From assembly GCF_943192995.1 (NCBI RefSeq), contig NZ_CALPCP010000022.1:1-64000 (forward strand): a stretch of DNA of 64,000 nt, written 5' to 3'. Positions 23,884 to 32,997 of the stretch are shown piece by piece (the stretch's first letter is position 1; every line of letters starts with the position of its first letter). The translations under genes were made by a program, and so were the position numbers. The notes under the pieces were generated by a model. It had not been told where the DNA came from, made no database searches, and worked only from the letters and a program-made list of their open reading frames with translations. The stretch comes from Flintibacter muris (GTDB lineage Bacteria; Bacillota; Clostridia; Oscillospirales; Oscillospiraceae).

Positions 23884-25796
23884 CCCCGCGCCTCCTCCAG
23901 ATCCGCTGCCAGCCCCTCCCACACCGTGTAGAGGTGGGCCAGCTCATCCTCCAGGGCCTCCCGCTGCTGGTAAAGCTCCTGAAGCTTTAAATAGTCCGCC
24001 GACGCCTCCTGAATGGCCTGCTCCAGATCGTACATCCGCTCCTCGGCGGCAGCCACCGCCCGTTCGGCGGCGTTGACCTCCTTTTCCAGGTTCTTGGTAC
24101 CGCCGGGGCGCTTGGGCTTGTCCTTTTTCTCTGGGGGCGCATTTTTCACAGACGGCGCGCCGGGGCCGTCACGCCCCGCAAGCTTTCCCCGCTCCCTGGC
24201 CGCCTGATACTCCTGATAGGTGCCTTTAAAATCGGTAATCTTCCCATCCTCCAGCATCCAGATGCGGGTAGCGAAGCGGTCAATAAAATACCGGTCATGG
24301 GAGACAAAAAGCAGATTGCCCTCATACTCCTCCACCGCCTCCTCAATCCACTCCCGGCTCTGGATATCCAGGTGGTTGGTGGGCTCATCCAGAATGAGGA
24401 GGTTAATTTTGCTGTCCATGAGCATACACAGACGCAGCCGGGACTGTTCTCCGCCGGACAGGGCGGACACCGGCTTGAACACGTCCTCACCGCGGAACTT
24501 GAAGGCGGCCAGACGGTCCCGGGCGGTCTGCGCGGTGCAGTCCAGGTCGTAGAGCATGGTATCCACCAAGTTGCGCTCCGGATGGTCAAAGTGGATGATC
24601 TGCGGCAGGTAACCTACCTTTACAGTAGGCCCCTTTCTAAGCTTACCGGCGTCCGGTTCCTCCTCCCCCATCAGAATTTTAATGAGGGTGGACTTGCCGG
24701 TTCCGTTGTCCCCCAGCAGGGCAATGCGCTCGCCGCCCTCCACCTCCAAGTTGACGTCCGCAAACAGCTTTCGTTCTCCAAAGGACTTTTCCAGCCCCTT
24801 GATGGACAGCACCTCGTCGCCCCGAAACTCCCGTTCGCCAAACCGGACGGACATTTTGCGGTCCTTTTTGGGCTTGTCTGTCTGACGGATACGCTCAATC
24901 CGCTTTTCCATAGACTGGGCCCGCTTGAAAATTTTGTCGTTGCCTGAGTAGGCCCAAATGCGCAGCTGCTCAGCGGCCTTTTCCAGCTGCTGGATTTTAG
25001 CCTGCTCCTTCTCGTACTGGCGCAGCTTTTCCTCGTACCGCCGCTCCTTCTCCACCGCATAGAAGCTGTAATTTCCGGAATAAAACTCCGCTCTACCCTC
25101 CTGAATCTCCACCACCCGCCGGACTACCTTGTCCAAAAAGTAGCGGTCGTGGGAGACGGCCAGAACGGTGCCCTTGAACTTTTCCAGATACTCCTCCAGC
25201 CACTCGGTGGCCCGCAGATCCAAGTGGTTGGTGGGCTCATCCAACAGCAGAATGTCGGTGTCCTCCAAGATGAGCCGGGCCAGGTTGACCCGGGTTTTCT
25301 CCCCGCCGGACAGCTTGTCAAAGAGCCGTTCCCGCATAGCCGGCGGGATAGAAAGGCCGTTGCACACTTTGTTCTTGCTGGTATCTGTCTCGTAGCCGCC
25401 CCCGGACTGAAAGGCGGCAGACAGCCTGTCATATCTGGACAGCAATGCGGAATCACTTTCCCCATCTGCCATCCGCTGGGACAGCTGCGAAAGCTCTTCC
25501 TCCAGCCTGTGAAGGGGCTCAAAAGCGGTGTCCAGCACGTCCTCCACAGTGCAGTCCGCCGGGTAGACGGGAATCTGAGAAATCAGCCCCACCCGCCGTC
25601 CAGGGGCGATCACAACGTCTCCCTCGTCCGGGTGGACCACGCCGGTGAGGATGCGCAGCAGAGTGGTCTTGCCGCAGCCGTTGGGGCCCAACAGGCCCAC
25701 CCGCTCGCCGGTATCCACCTGGAAGGTGAGCCCGTCCAGTATTTTTTTGCCGACTTCGAACTCTTTTACGACGCCGGATACAGATATATCTATCAT
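23880..25796 (-). CDS. ABC-F family ATPase (ribosome-associated type)
   Basis: A 638-residue soluble protein with two ATP-binding cassettes and no membrane segments. Cassette 1 has Walker A GPNGCGKTTLLR, signature LSGGEKTRVNLARL and LLLDEPTNHLDL; cassette 2 has GDNGTGKSTLIK, LSGGEQSRLRLCML and LILDEPTNHLDI. A charged inter-cassette linker (about 240-320) and a C-terminal coiled coil (about 565-635) are typical of Uup/YdiF-type ABC-F proteins that act on stalled ribosomes. Antibiotic resistance cannot be inferred. Coupled to the DUF218 gene. Confidence 0.92.
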   Translation of the reverse strand: MIDISVSGVVKEFEVGKKILDGLTFQVDTGERVGLLGPNGCGKTTLLRILTGVVHPDEGDVVIAPGRRVGLISQIPVYPADCTVEDVLDTAFEPLHRLEEELSQLSQRMADGESDSALLSRYDRLSAAFQSGGGYETDTSKNKVCNGLSIPPAMRERLFDKLSGGEKTRVNLARLILEDTDILLLDEPTNHLDLRATEWLEEYLEKFKGTVLAVSHDRYFLDKVVRRVVEIQEGRAEFYSGNYSFYAVEKERRYEEKLRQYEKEQAKIQQLEKAAEQLRIWAYSGNDKIFKRAQSMEKRIERIRQTDKPKKDRKMSVRFGEREFRGDEVLSIKGLEKSFGERKLFADVNLEVEGGERIALLGDNGTGKSTLIKILMGEEEPDAGKLRKGPTVKVGYLPQIIHFDHPERNLVDTMLYDLDCTAQTARDRLAAFKFRGEDVFKPVSALSGGEQSRLRLCMLMDSKINLLILDEPTNHLDIQSREWIEEAVEEYEGNLLFVSHDRYFIDRFATRIWMLEDGKITDFKGTYQEYQAARERGKLAGRDGPGAPSVKNAPPEKKDKPKRPGGTKNLEKEVNAAERAVAAAEERMYDLEQAIQEASADYLKLQELYQQREALEDELAHLYTVWEGLAADLEEARG

Positions 25797-25811
25797 TGCT
25801 TGGGTCCTCGC

Positions 25812-25840
25812 TTGTTTTCAATCGTTCTATATGGTACAAT
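25812..25840 (+). promoter_or_regulatory. Promoter of mtnA
   Basis: TTGTTT (25812-25817), 17-nt spacer, TACAAT (25835-25840). A small inverted repeat CTCATTT / AAATGAG (around 25845-25866) follows and covers the mtnA ribosome binding site. Confidence 0.5.
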
Positions 25841-25873
25841 ATTCTCATTTCATATCAGAAATGAGGTTTTTTT

Positions 25874-26872
25874 ATGGATGCCATTCGTTGGGAAAAGGGT
25901 GTGCTCTATTTGCTGGATCAGACCCGTCTGCCTCTAACCGAATATTGGCTGCGTTACACCGACTACCGTGAGGTGGCCCAGGCCATCCGTACCATGATCG
26001 TCAGAGGCGCGCCCGCCATTGGGGTGACGGCGGCTTACGCCATGGTCCTGGCCGCTCAGGAAAATGCCTGTAAAGAAGATTTCCTTGCCACCATGTCCCA
26101 AGCCAAGCAGGTTTTGGCCAACAGCCGTCCTACGGCGGTCAATCTGTTTTGGGCTTTGGACCGGATGGAGCGGTGCTGGACCGCCTGCGGGTCCAACCTG
26201 GCCCGGCTGGAGGAGGAGGCCCGGACCATTCATCTGGAGGACATCCAAATGAACACCAGCCTGGGCAAAGCGGGGGCAGAGCTGGTGCCCGACCGCGCCA
26301 GCATCCTTACCCACTGCAACGCCGGAGCTCTGGCCACCGGGGGCTACGGGACGGCCCTGGGGGTCATCCGCGCAGCCCACGCTCAGGACAAAGTGTCTAT
26401 GGTGTACGCCGACGAGACCCGCCCCCTCCTTCAGGGAGCCAGGCTCACCGCCTATGAGCTGGTTCAGGATCAAATCCCCGTCACCCTCATCTGCGACGAT
26501 ATGGCCGGCTATCTCATGGCCCAGGGCAAAGTGGACCTGGTCATTGTGGGCTGCGACCGCATGGCCGCCAACGGGGACTTTGCCAATAAGATCGGCACCT
26601 ACTCCCTGGCCATACTTGCCAAACACCACAACATTCCCTTTTACACCGCCCTGCCCTCCTCCACCATTGATATGAGCATCCCGGACGGCTCCCACATCCC
26701 GGTGGAGCAGCGGGACGGAGACGAAGTGGCCTGCTTCGCCAGGGGCCGGACCGGGCCCGCCGGGGTGCGGACCTGGAATCCCTCCTTCGACGTGACCCCC
26801 CACCAGCTGCTCACCGCCGCCATTACCGAGCGCGGGGTGCTCTATCCCCCCTTCATCGAGAGCCTGGCCTAG
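25874..26872 (+). CDS. mtnA: S-methyl-5-thioribose-1-phosphate isomerase
   Basis: Isomerises methylthioribose-1-P to methylthioribulose-1-P in methionine salvage. 332 residues with MIVRGAPAIGVTAAYAM, the catalytic Cys in ILTHCNAGALATGGYGTALG and the catalytic Asp in IVGCDRMAANGDFANKIGTYSLA, ending with ITERGVLYPPF. No other methionine-salvage gene is near, so it may serve a partial pathway such as the MTA-isoprenoid or DHAP shunt, as proposed in other bacteria. TGAGG lies 8 nt before the ATG. The stop overlaps the convergent gene by 4 bp. Confidence 0.92.
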   Translation: MDAIRWEKGVLYLLDQTRLPLTEYWLRYTDYREVAQAIRTMIVRGAPAIGVTAAYAMVLAAQENACKEDFLATMSQAKQVLANSRPTAVNLFWALDRMERCWTACGSNLARLEEEARTIHLEDIQMNTSLGKAGAELVPDRASILTHCNAGALATGGYGTALGVIRAAHAQDKVSMVYADETRPLLQGARLTAYELVQDQIPVTLICDDMAGYLMAQGKVDLVIVGCDRMAANGDFANKIGTYSLAILAKHHNIPFYTALPSSTIDMSIPDGSHIPVEQRDGDEVACFARGRTGPAGVRTWNPSFDVTPHQLLTAAITERGVLYPPFIESLA

Positions 26873-27462
26873 GGGCAGTAGACCGTACAGCCAAAGCCCT
26901 CCATGATCCGTAGGATGGCTGTGCGGTCCTCCTGTGACACATTGGTGCAGTAAATTGACAGCATCTTATCCTCATAGCCAAAGAGCCTGACCTCCTCGGT
27001 ATGCCAAGGCTCCTCCGCATGGACCTTTTGAAAGATGGGCAGCTCCCGGCATTTTCGCTGGTCCCATTCTGAAAACTGCTCCTCAAATTGGGACACAATC
27101 TCCTCTACTGGAAGAAGCTCCACCGCCTTGACCTTGGCGCAGGTCTTGACATAACGCAGCTTCTCATAGAGAGTCTTGAACTCCATACTTACATTCGGCT
27201 TCAGCTTCCAAAATACCAGTTCAATTTCCTCAGACTCCGGCAAATCACCGTGGAAAAAGTAATAGGCTGTCTCGTCCAGAGAGGCGCGGCTCCAATACTC
27301 AAAACACCAGCTCCCCACCTCCTCCGCATCCCAATCCCGACCGGTGAGGCGGCACATCTCCGCCGCCTGTTCCTCCAACAGCGGATTTTCTTCCACAGGA
27401 CCATAGTAATCCGAAATACGGTTGATGAGCTCTTTCACCGCTTCATAGTGCTCTGGCAGCAT
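26869..27462 (-). CDS. Hypothetical acidic protein
   Basis: About 197 residues, strongly acidic, no membrane segment, predicted mixed alpha/beta (FEYWSRASLDETAYYFFHGDLPESEEIELVFWKLKP, ending AILRIMEGFGCTVYCP). Family not recognised. ATG 27462 is preferred because AGAAAGG directly abuts the alternative GTG at 27471. It follows murF on the same strand by 16 bp and converges on mtnA. Confidence 0.65.
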   Translation of the reverse strand: MLPEHYEAVKELINRISDYYGPVEENPLLEEQAAEMCRLTGRDWDAEEVGSWCFEYWSRASLDETAYYFFHGDLPESEEIELVFWKLKPNVSMEFKTLYEKLRYVKTCAKVKAVELLPVEEIVSQFEEQFSEWDQRKCRELPIFQKVHAEEPWHTEEVRLFGYEDKMLSIYCTNVSQEDRTAILRIMEGFGCTVYCP

Positions 27463-27478
27463 GTCTGTCACCCTTTCT

Positions 27479-28870
27479 CTACGCCTCCACTGTCAGCTCC
27501 AACAGCTTTGTGGTCAGTTCCTCCAGCTTCATCCCCCGGGAACCTTTCAGCAGAATGGTGCTGTCGGGACACACCACCTGGGGCAGGACCTCCTTGGCCT
27601 CCTCCCTGGTAGTACAGTGGATCACCTGAGCGACCCCTGCGTCTCTGGCCCCTTCGGCGATATGCCTGGCCAGCTCACCCACTGCCACCAGACAGTGGAT
27701 GCCCACAGAACCCAGATACTCCCCTACTCCAGCGTGGAGGGCGGGGGCGAAGGGGCCCAGCTCCAGCATGTCGCCCAAAATGGCCACTTTACGGCTGCCC
27801 CGGCTGTCGGCCAGTACACTGATGGCCGCCCGCATGGACTGGGGGTTGGCGTTGTAGGTGTCATCTAAAATGGTGATGCCACCACCCCGGCGCAGTACGT
27901 TCATCCGCATCCGGGTGGGCACAAACTGGCTCAGCCCCTCCTCAATCTGGTCAGGGGTCAGGCCGAACCGCTCCCCTACCGCCGCAGCAATGAGGGCGGG
28001 GTAAATCATATGCTCCCCCAGAGCGGGAATTTTTACCTCCCGATCCATGTGGGGGGTGGTCAGGCGGCAGTGGATATGGCTGACGCCGTCACCGCCGACG
28101 GCCTGGGCCCGGCAGTCACACCCCTCCCCCTGGCCGCAGAAGACGGCGGGAACAGGGGTATTTCCCCTTAGCGCGGACAGCAGCTCGTCGTCCCCGTTGA
28201 GGACCAGCAGGCCGTCCTTTTTCACATGGGGCAGCAGCTCACACTTGGCCTTGAAGATATTTTCCCGACTGCCCAGCCGCTCAATGTGGGCATCGCCAAT
28301 GTTGGTAATAACCCCTACATCCGGTTTAACAATGTCCGCCAGATAGTCGATCTCGCCAAACCGGTCCATCCCCATCTCCAGCACGGCAATCTGATGGCTG
28401 GAATCCAGCTCCAGCAGGGTCAGGGGCAGCCCCACGTTGTTGTTGTGGTTGCCCTCGGTTTTGAGCACCTTGTACTTCACACCCAATACCGCGGCCAGCA
28501 TATCCTTGGCGGTGGTCTTGCCCACGCTGCCTGTCACCCCAATGAAGGGGATTTCAAACCGGTTTTTATACCATGCGGCCAGGTCCCTCAGCGCCTTTTG
28601 GGTATCGTCCACCTTTACATAGAATTTTCCCGGCAGAAAGCTGTCCCGCTGGTGGGCGGTGATACAGCCGATAGCCCCTCCCTCCAGGGCGGCGTTGATA
28701 TAGGCGTGGCCGTCGAAGCGCTCCCCAACCAGGGGCAGGAACAGAACGCCGGGATGGATGGACCGGCTGTCCGTCTCCACCTTGGCAATGGGGGTATCTA
28801 AATTGTCAAATTCCCCCAGCAGACGGCCATTGACCGCCTCCAACAGCTGGGCCAGGGTGATTGTTTCCAT
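27479..28870 (-). CDS. murF: UDP-MurNAc-tripeptide:D-Ala-D-Ala ligase
   Basis: Adds D-Ala-D-Ala to UDP-MurNAc-tripeptide, completing the peptidoglycan pentapeptide precursor. 463 residues: an N-terminal UDP-binding domain (VETDSRSIHPGVLFLPL), the P-loop GVTGSVGKTTAKDML near residue 115, the EGNHNNNVGLPLTLL segment, and a C-terminal ligase domain (ILDDTYNANPQSMRAAI, LGDMLELGP). It directly follows ddl (stop and start are adjacent), a logical pairing of substrate and enzyme. Confidence 0.96.
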   Translation of the reverse strand: METITLAQLLEAVNGRLLGEFDNLDTPIAKVETDSRSIHPGVLFLPLVGERFDGHAYINAALEGGAIGCITAHQRDSFLPGKFYVKVDDTQKALRDLAAWYKNRFEIPFIGVTGSVGKTTAKDMLAAVLGVKYKVLKTEGNHNNNVGLPLTLLELDSSHQIAVLEMGMDRFGEIDYLADIVKPDVGVITNIGDAHIERLGSRENIFKAKCELLPHVKKDGLLVLNGDDELLSALRGNTPVPAVFCGQGEGCDCRAQAVGGDGVSHIHCRLTTPHMDREVKIPALGEHMIYPALIAAAVGERFGLTPDQIEEGLSQFVPTRMRMNVLRRGGGITILDDTYNANPQSMRAAISVLADSRGSRKVAILGDMLELGPFAPALHAGVGEYLGSVGIHCLVAVGELARHIAEGARDAGVAQVIHCTTREEAKEVLPQVVCPDSTILLKGSRGMKLEELTTKLLELTVEA

Positions 28871-29920
28871 TTACAGTCCTTCCTTCCGGGCCTCCAAAGA
28901 TTTTTGGATGATGGTTTCACACAGCTTGCCGTAGTCGAGCCCCGCCGCCGCTGCCTCCTGGGGTACCAGACTGGTGGGGGTCATGCCGGGCAGGGTGTTG
29001 ATCTCCAGGAAATAGGGCGTGCCGTCCGGGGTGACGATAAAGTCAGCCCGGGCGTAGACAGACAAACCAATGGCACGGAACACGGCCAGGGCCGCATTGC
29101 CGATAGCCTTCTCCCACTCCTTGGGAATGCGGGAGGGGCAGACTTCAAGGGCCGCGCCGGGCTGATATTTATTGGCGTAGTCGTAAAAGCCCACCTTTGG
29201 GATGATCTCGATAGAGGGCAGGGCCTGGTCCCCCAGCACCGCCACCTGGATCTCACGGCCTTTGATGTACTCCTCAATCACCGTGCGCCCCCCCAGCTTG
29301 ACGCTCTCGGCCAAGGCACTTTTCAGCTCCTCTTTATTTTGGGCAATGTACACTCCGATAGAGGAGCCGCTGTCAATGGGCTTTACCACCACAGGCAGCT
29401 TGATTCTTTCAATCAGCTCCTCCATATTTTCCTCAGTGACGGTGACCGTCTCCCACTTGGGCGTGGTCACCAGACCGGCCACCAGCCGCTTGGTCAGGTC
29501 CTTATCCATGGCGATAGCGGAGCCCAGACAGCCCGAACCGGTGTAGGGCACGCCCATCAGGTCCAGAGTGGCCTGAATGCGGCCGTCCTCGCCGCAGGCG
29601 CCGTGGAGGGCCAGATAGACCACATCCGCCTTGGCGCACATCTCCAAAACGCCGGGACCAATGGCGGAGGGGTCCTCCCCGCCCCGGCGGGCCTTGATCT
29701 CCTCCAGGTTGGGGGCCTCCCGGGCCACCTGCTTAAAGCTTTCCGGAATGGGCGCTACATACAGATTGTCGCCGGACAGAGCCCCGTCCAGTCCAAAAAA
29801 CATATCCATCAGCGCCACCTGGTGCCCCCGGTCCCGCAGAGCCTTGCACACCATAGCCCCCGAGGACAGGGAGACATTGCGCTCCGGGCTCAGTCCGCCC
29901 GCCAAAACCAAAACTTTCAT
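28871..29920 (-). CDS. ddl: D-alanine--D-alanine ligase
   Basis: ATP-grasp ligase making D-Ala-D-Ala for MurF. 349 residues. The N-terminus VLAGGLSPERNVSLSSG is the first substrate loop; HGACGEDGRIQATLDLMGVPYTGSG, KPIDSGSSIGVYIAQN and EEYIKGREIQVAVLG follow, with the metal site DFIVTPDGTPYFLEINTLPGMTPTSL near the C-terminus. Length is normal. Transcribed with murF, divergent from rnpB. Confidence 0.96.
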   Translation of the reverse strand: MKVLVLAGGLSPERNVSLSSGAMVCKALRDRGHQVALMDMFFGLDGALSGDNLYVAPIPESFKQVAREAPNLEEIKARRGGEDPSAIGPGVLEMCAKADVVYLALHGACGEDGRIQATLDLMGVPYTGSGCLGSAIAMDKDLTKRLVAGLVTTPKWETVTVTEENMEELIERIKLPVVVKPIDSGSSIGVYIAQNKEELKSALAESVKLGGRTVIEEYIKGREIQVAVLGDQALPSIEIIPKVGFYDYANKYQPGAALEVCPSRIPKEWEKAIGNAALAVFRAIGLSVYARADFIVTPDGTPYFLEINTLPGMTPTSLVPQEAAAAGLDYGKLCETIIQKSLEARKEGL

Positions 29921-30070
29921 CCTTGTTACCTCACTTCACAGTACGCGGATACGTCTCATAACGCCTCCGCTGATTTGGGCATACCAACTTCATTTTATCA
30001 TTAGTTAAGATATTCTAACACATTCGCCGGTAATACTCAACCCGAAGAAGAAAATTTTTCCCGCTTTTAT

Positions 30071-30099
30071 TTGACATCACTCCAATTTTCCTGTATGAT
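30071..30099 (+). promoter_or_regulatory. Promoter of rnpB
   Basis: Perfect TTGACA (30071-30076), 17-nt spacer, TATGAT (30094-30099). The RNA 5' end falls about 7 nt downstream, as expected for a stable RNA. Confidence 0.85.
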
Positions 30100-30105
30100 G
30101 GTTGG

Positions 30106-30519
30106 GCAGTAAGCTGGACAGCCGCGCGGACGGGCCGAAAGGCCCGCCTGTGAGGAAAGTCCGGGCTCCGCAGGGCAAGGATAACGGGTAACACCCGCCG
30201 GGGGCGACCCTAGGACAAGTGCAACAGAGATATACCGCCGCATCCTTCCTCACGAGGGAAAGGTGTAAAACAAGCAAACTCCCGACTAACTGTGGAGTTT
30301 CGTTTTCGCTGGGTGCGGTAAGGGTGGAAAGGTGAGGTAAGAGCTCACCCGATGGCGTGTAAAAGCGCCCATCGCTGTAAACTCTATCCGGAGCAACGCC
30401 GTGGAGGGACATACAGGCCGGCCCGGCCGTTCCAGGGAGGCGGCTAGAGCGTGTCAGCAATGGCGCGTCGAGATAGATGGCTGTCTTAAAAGACAGAACC
30501 CGGCTTACAGGCTTACTGC
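30106..30519 (+). ncRNA. rnpB: RNase P RNA, bacterial class A
   Basis: Catalytic RNA that matures tRNA 5' ends. Helix P1 pairs GCAGTAAGC (30106-30114) with GCTTACTGC (30511-30519). Conserved core blocks are GAGGAAAGTCCGGGCTCC near the 5' end, GGGTAAC, the CR-type CACAGAGATA-like segment, and AGATAGATGGCTGTC with ACAGAACCCGGCTTA near the 3' end. The large insertion helices fit class A. It has its own strong promoter and a hairpin after the 3' end. Confidence 0.95.
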
Positions 30520-30532
30520 AACCATAGAAAAA

Positions 30533-30557
30533 ACCGCCGTCCCAAAGGGGCGGCGGT
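30533..30557. terminator. Bidirectional terminator between rnpB and 30563
   Basis: ACCGCCG / CGGCGGT stem with inner TCCC/GGGG pairing. On the minus strand it is followed by TTTTTT, so it strongly ends the 30563-31306 transcript; on the plus strand the U-tract is weaker. Confidence 0.75.
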
Positions 30558-30562
30558 CCTGT

Positions 30563-31306
30563 TTATGCCTGAACGCTGATTTCCGGCTCTGGTGCCGGCT
30601 GTGCTGAGGCGGCGGCATACTGCTGGACGGCGCTCTCCAGCGAAGTCTGTGTGCTCTCCGTCAGCTCCCGCATCTGCTCCCTCAGCTCCAGCTTGGTGGC
30701 GGCAACATGGTCCTGAAGGCGGTTGTCAACCTCCGCCTCACGCAGATAGCCCGACTCACGGATCATCCGTTGAGCCTGCTTATTTTTCAGCTGCTGGCGC
30801 AGGCGCTTGGCCTCCCGGGTACGCTTTTCCTTCTCCAGCCTGGCTTGACGCTTGGCGGTCATCTTCTCCTGGGAAATCTCCCGTTTTTTCCGGCCCGCCC
30901 GGTTTACCGCCTTTTGCAGCTGGTTAATGGCGGCCTGGATGCGGTCGGCGTTTTCGCTGTCGCTGCGTTTGGCGGTCCGCAGCTGGGCAATCTGACGCCG
31001 GGCGTAGCCTGATGCGGCGTCTACCTCCCCCGTACTTCTGGCCCGGGCCAGCTTGGAGTAAGCAATCATAGCGCAGTCACCATAACGGCGGCTGTTCTTG
31101 GGCAGCTGGAACATTTTTTCCCGCTCCGCCGCTTTCTCCCGGGCCTCCTTCATCATCTGCGTCAGATCGGGCTGGCTGTCCTGCTCCTCCCTGAGGGCCT
31201 CGGCCAGGGACTTCTGCTCCGCCTGGGCAGTTGAGTTCTGTTCCGACGCGGCCTGACTTAGATACCAGGTTCCCGCTCCAACGCCCGAAATACCCATACC
31301 GCTCAC
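30563..31306 (-). CDS. Coiled-coil protein, unknown function
   Basis: A 247-residue, highly charged, mainly helical protein. The N-terminus is Gly/Ser-rich (MSGMGISGVGAGTWYL). Residues about 60-200 are Lys/Arg/Glu/Gln-rich with heptad character (KAVNRAGRKKREISQEKM). The tail is Ala/Pro-rich. No signal peptide and no known domain recognised. The start is GTG 31306 or the in-frame ATG 9 nt on. Confidence 0.65.
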   Translation of the reverse strand: MSGMGISGVGAGTWYLSQAASEQNSTAQAEQKSLAEALREEQDSQPDLTQMMKEAREKAAEREKMFQLPKNSRRYGDCAMIAYSKLARARSTGEVDAASGYARRQIAQLRTAKRSDSENADRIQAAINQLQKAVNRAGRKKREISQEKMTAKRQARLEKEKRTREAKRLRQQLKNKQAQRMIRESGYLREAEVDNRLQDHVAATKLELREQMRELTESTQTSLESAVQQYAAASAQPAPEPEISVQA

Positions 31307-31356
31307 AGCGCTCCCCTCCCCTTCTGGATGTCTGATATGTTAATGAGACTGTCAAT

Positions 31357-31521
31357 AAAGCCTCCCTCCTTGAGGGAGATGGCACGGCGGAGCCGTGACG
31401 GAGGGAGTTTTTGCGGGAAAAGTTGTAGATTTTCGCTGCCTTACTCCCTCAGTCACCGCCTGCGGCGGTGACAGCTCCCTCTCTGAGGGAGCCTGATATT
31501 CCAAATAGAAGTTTTTTGACA
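31357..31521. repeat. Family B palindromic repeat, copy 3 (inverted orientation)
   Basis: Full-length copy in reverse orientation: AAGCCTCCCTC...GAGGGAG, then GGCACGGCGGAGCCGTGAC, a short spacer, CAGTCACCGCCTGCGGCGG and CAGCTCCCTC...GAGGGAGCC, ending with the shared AGTTTTTTGAC flank. Confidence 0.85.
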
Positions 31522-31574
31522 CGCTGATGTTAATATCGACCAAATCATGGGTGGAAATAAGAACCTTTTCTGAA

Positions 31575-32195
31575 TTATTTTTCAGATTCCGGGCACTCCA
31601 TCTTTGCGGGCAGCTTTATCTTCTGAATCAGCCCGATCATCTGTCCGGACAGGATTACCGTTACCACCGACCAGCCGATTCTGTTCAGGGGGATATAGCT
31701 GACGGACAGGGCCAGCACAAGGAAATCGGACAGCAGGTAGACCCACTGGATATTCCAATGGGTCACATGGGAGACGCACATGGCCAGGGCGTCATCCCCG
31801 CCGGTGGCGCCCCCGACCCGGACGCATACCCCGGCCCCCACGCCTACAAAAACGGCTCCCACCACCGACGCGGCCAGCGGCATATCAGCCAGCTGGGTCC
31901 ACAGGGGCGGAAACTGCTCAAACACCTTGTAGGCCGCGGAAAAGCCCGCCGCAGCAACAGCGGAGTAACCGATAAACTCCCGCCCCAGCAGCCGCCAGCC
32001 CATGGCGTAGCACAAAACGTTCATCACAAATCCGGACACCGCCGGCGAAATATGCAGCCAGTGCTCCAGCAGCAGAGTCATCCCCAGCACGCCCCCCTCT
32101 GTCACCCCGGAGAAGGAGTGGACATGGTACAGCCCAAAGGCCAAAAAGGCGCTGCTCAGCACAACAGCCACACAAGATATGGGTTTCAGCTTCAA
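31575..32195 (-). CDS. YitT-family membrane protein
   Basis: A 206-residue protein with five or six hydrophobic segments. The first part (LSSAFLAFGLYHVHSFSGVTEGGVLGMTLLLEHW) and the middle Gly-rich VFVGVGAGVCVRVGGATGGDDALAM match the YitT/YczE-like family of small membrane proteins of unknown function. The start appears to be TTG (KLKPIS follows), about 10 nt after GAGGA. A minimal ATG-AAT-TGA overlaps this start and could couple initiation. Confidence 0.75.
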   Translation of the reverse strand: MKLKPISCVAVVLSSAFLAFGLYHVHSFSGVTEGGVLGMTLLLEHWLHISPAVSGFVMNVLCYAMGWRLLGREFIGYSAVAAAGFSAAYKVFEQFPPLWTQLADMPLAASVVGAVFVGVGAGVCVRVGGATGGDDALAMCVSHVTHWNIQWVYLLSDFLVLALSVSYIPLNRIGWSVVTVILSGQMIGLIQKIKLPAKMECPESEK

Positions 32196-32219
32196 TTCAT
32201 AACAATCCTCATTTCATTT

Positions 32220-32444
32220 TTATCGCAGCTGCGCGTCTCCCTTTTCGCCCACGGGAACCGGCATGATGCGGCATTTGATATTTTTGCTCCGCAGGGCTGA
32301 ACACAGCCGCAGGGCCTCCGCACGGGTCAGGTTGGACAATGGACCGATTTCTTTTCGCAGATAGCCCTTTGCACAGTAGGCCGCCACTTCTGCCTCTGCC
32401 TGCTCCTTGGACAAGTGGAACTCCATCATCAAAAAACGTGTCAA
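32220..32444 (-). CDS. Small hypothetical protein
   Basis: Up to 74 residues; the more convincing part begins MEFHLSKEQAEAEVAAYCAKGYL and ends MPVPVGEKGDAQLR. The start is unclear, with no good Shine-Dalgarno and adjacent TTG/ATG choices. It is 24 bp upstream of the YitT gene on the same strand. No family recognised. Confidence 0.45.
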   Translation of the reverse strand: MTRFLMMEFHLSKEQAEAEVAAYCAKGYLRKEIGPLSNLTRAEALRLCSALRSKNIKCRIMPVPVGEKGDAQLR

Positions 32445-32502
32445 TGTAACTTATCACTTCCCGGCAGTTTGGCCTTTAAGACATTTACACCGTAGTAAAA
32501 TT

Positions 32503-32948
32503 TCAGTTGGGTTGATGTGGTTTTGCATTTGGGGCAAACGGCCTCTTTTTGGGTACAGAAGGTGCGGATGGCATAGGCAGATTCTCCGCAAACCGGTTGC
32601 TTCCGTTCCGGGAAACGTGATAATGACTGCGGTATTCTCCCGCCCCCAGGAACTGGGTGAAGGTCTCCATGGTGACCTCCTTGGGCACGGGCCGGGCCAG
32701 TTCCTGCTTCTTCTCAAATTCCTTAATCGCTTTCTTGGGGAACCTCCAGCCCTCCATCCCCAGCAGCTTGGCGGCCTGCTCCAGATACCAGGCCCAGAAT
32801 TTCAGCTCCGCCGCCTTCTGCTCGCCCGGACTGGCCCCCTCGTCCTGCCCTAACCAGGCAAGGGAGGCGCACCAGGCCGTGTCCCAGTGGAAAAGGACAG
32901 CCTGCCGGTTTCTGCGGTCTCCTGGACTGCCCGCTCAAATGCGTCCAT
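32503..32948 (-). pseudogene. Frameshifted hypothetical gene
   Basis: GGAGGAAGG and ATG 32948 open MDAFERAVQETAETGR, but this frame stops about 32 codons in. A second frame continues smoothly as QAVLFHWDTAWCASLAWLGQDEG, then KAAELKFWAWYLEQAAKLLGMEGWRFPKKAIKEFEKKQ and a C-terminal ETFTQFLGAGEYRSHYHV. The switch is near 32900. Either a real frameshift or a sequencing error. Family not recognised. Confidence 0.55.
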
Positions 32949-32964
32949 CTTTCCTTCCTCCTAT

Positions 32965-32992
32965 AAAAAACGGGGGCCGAAAACAGCCCCCG
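32965..32992 (-). terminator. Intrinsic terminator after yebC
   Basis: On the minus strand CGGGGGC / GCCCCCG with an 8-nt loop, then six T residues, immediately after the yebC stop. Confidence 0.9.
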
Positions 32993-32997
32993 CATCT

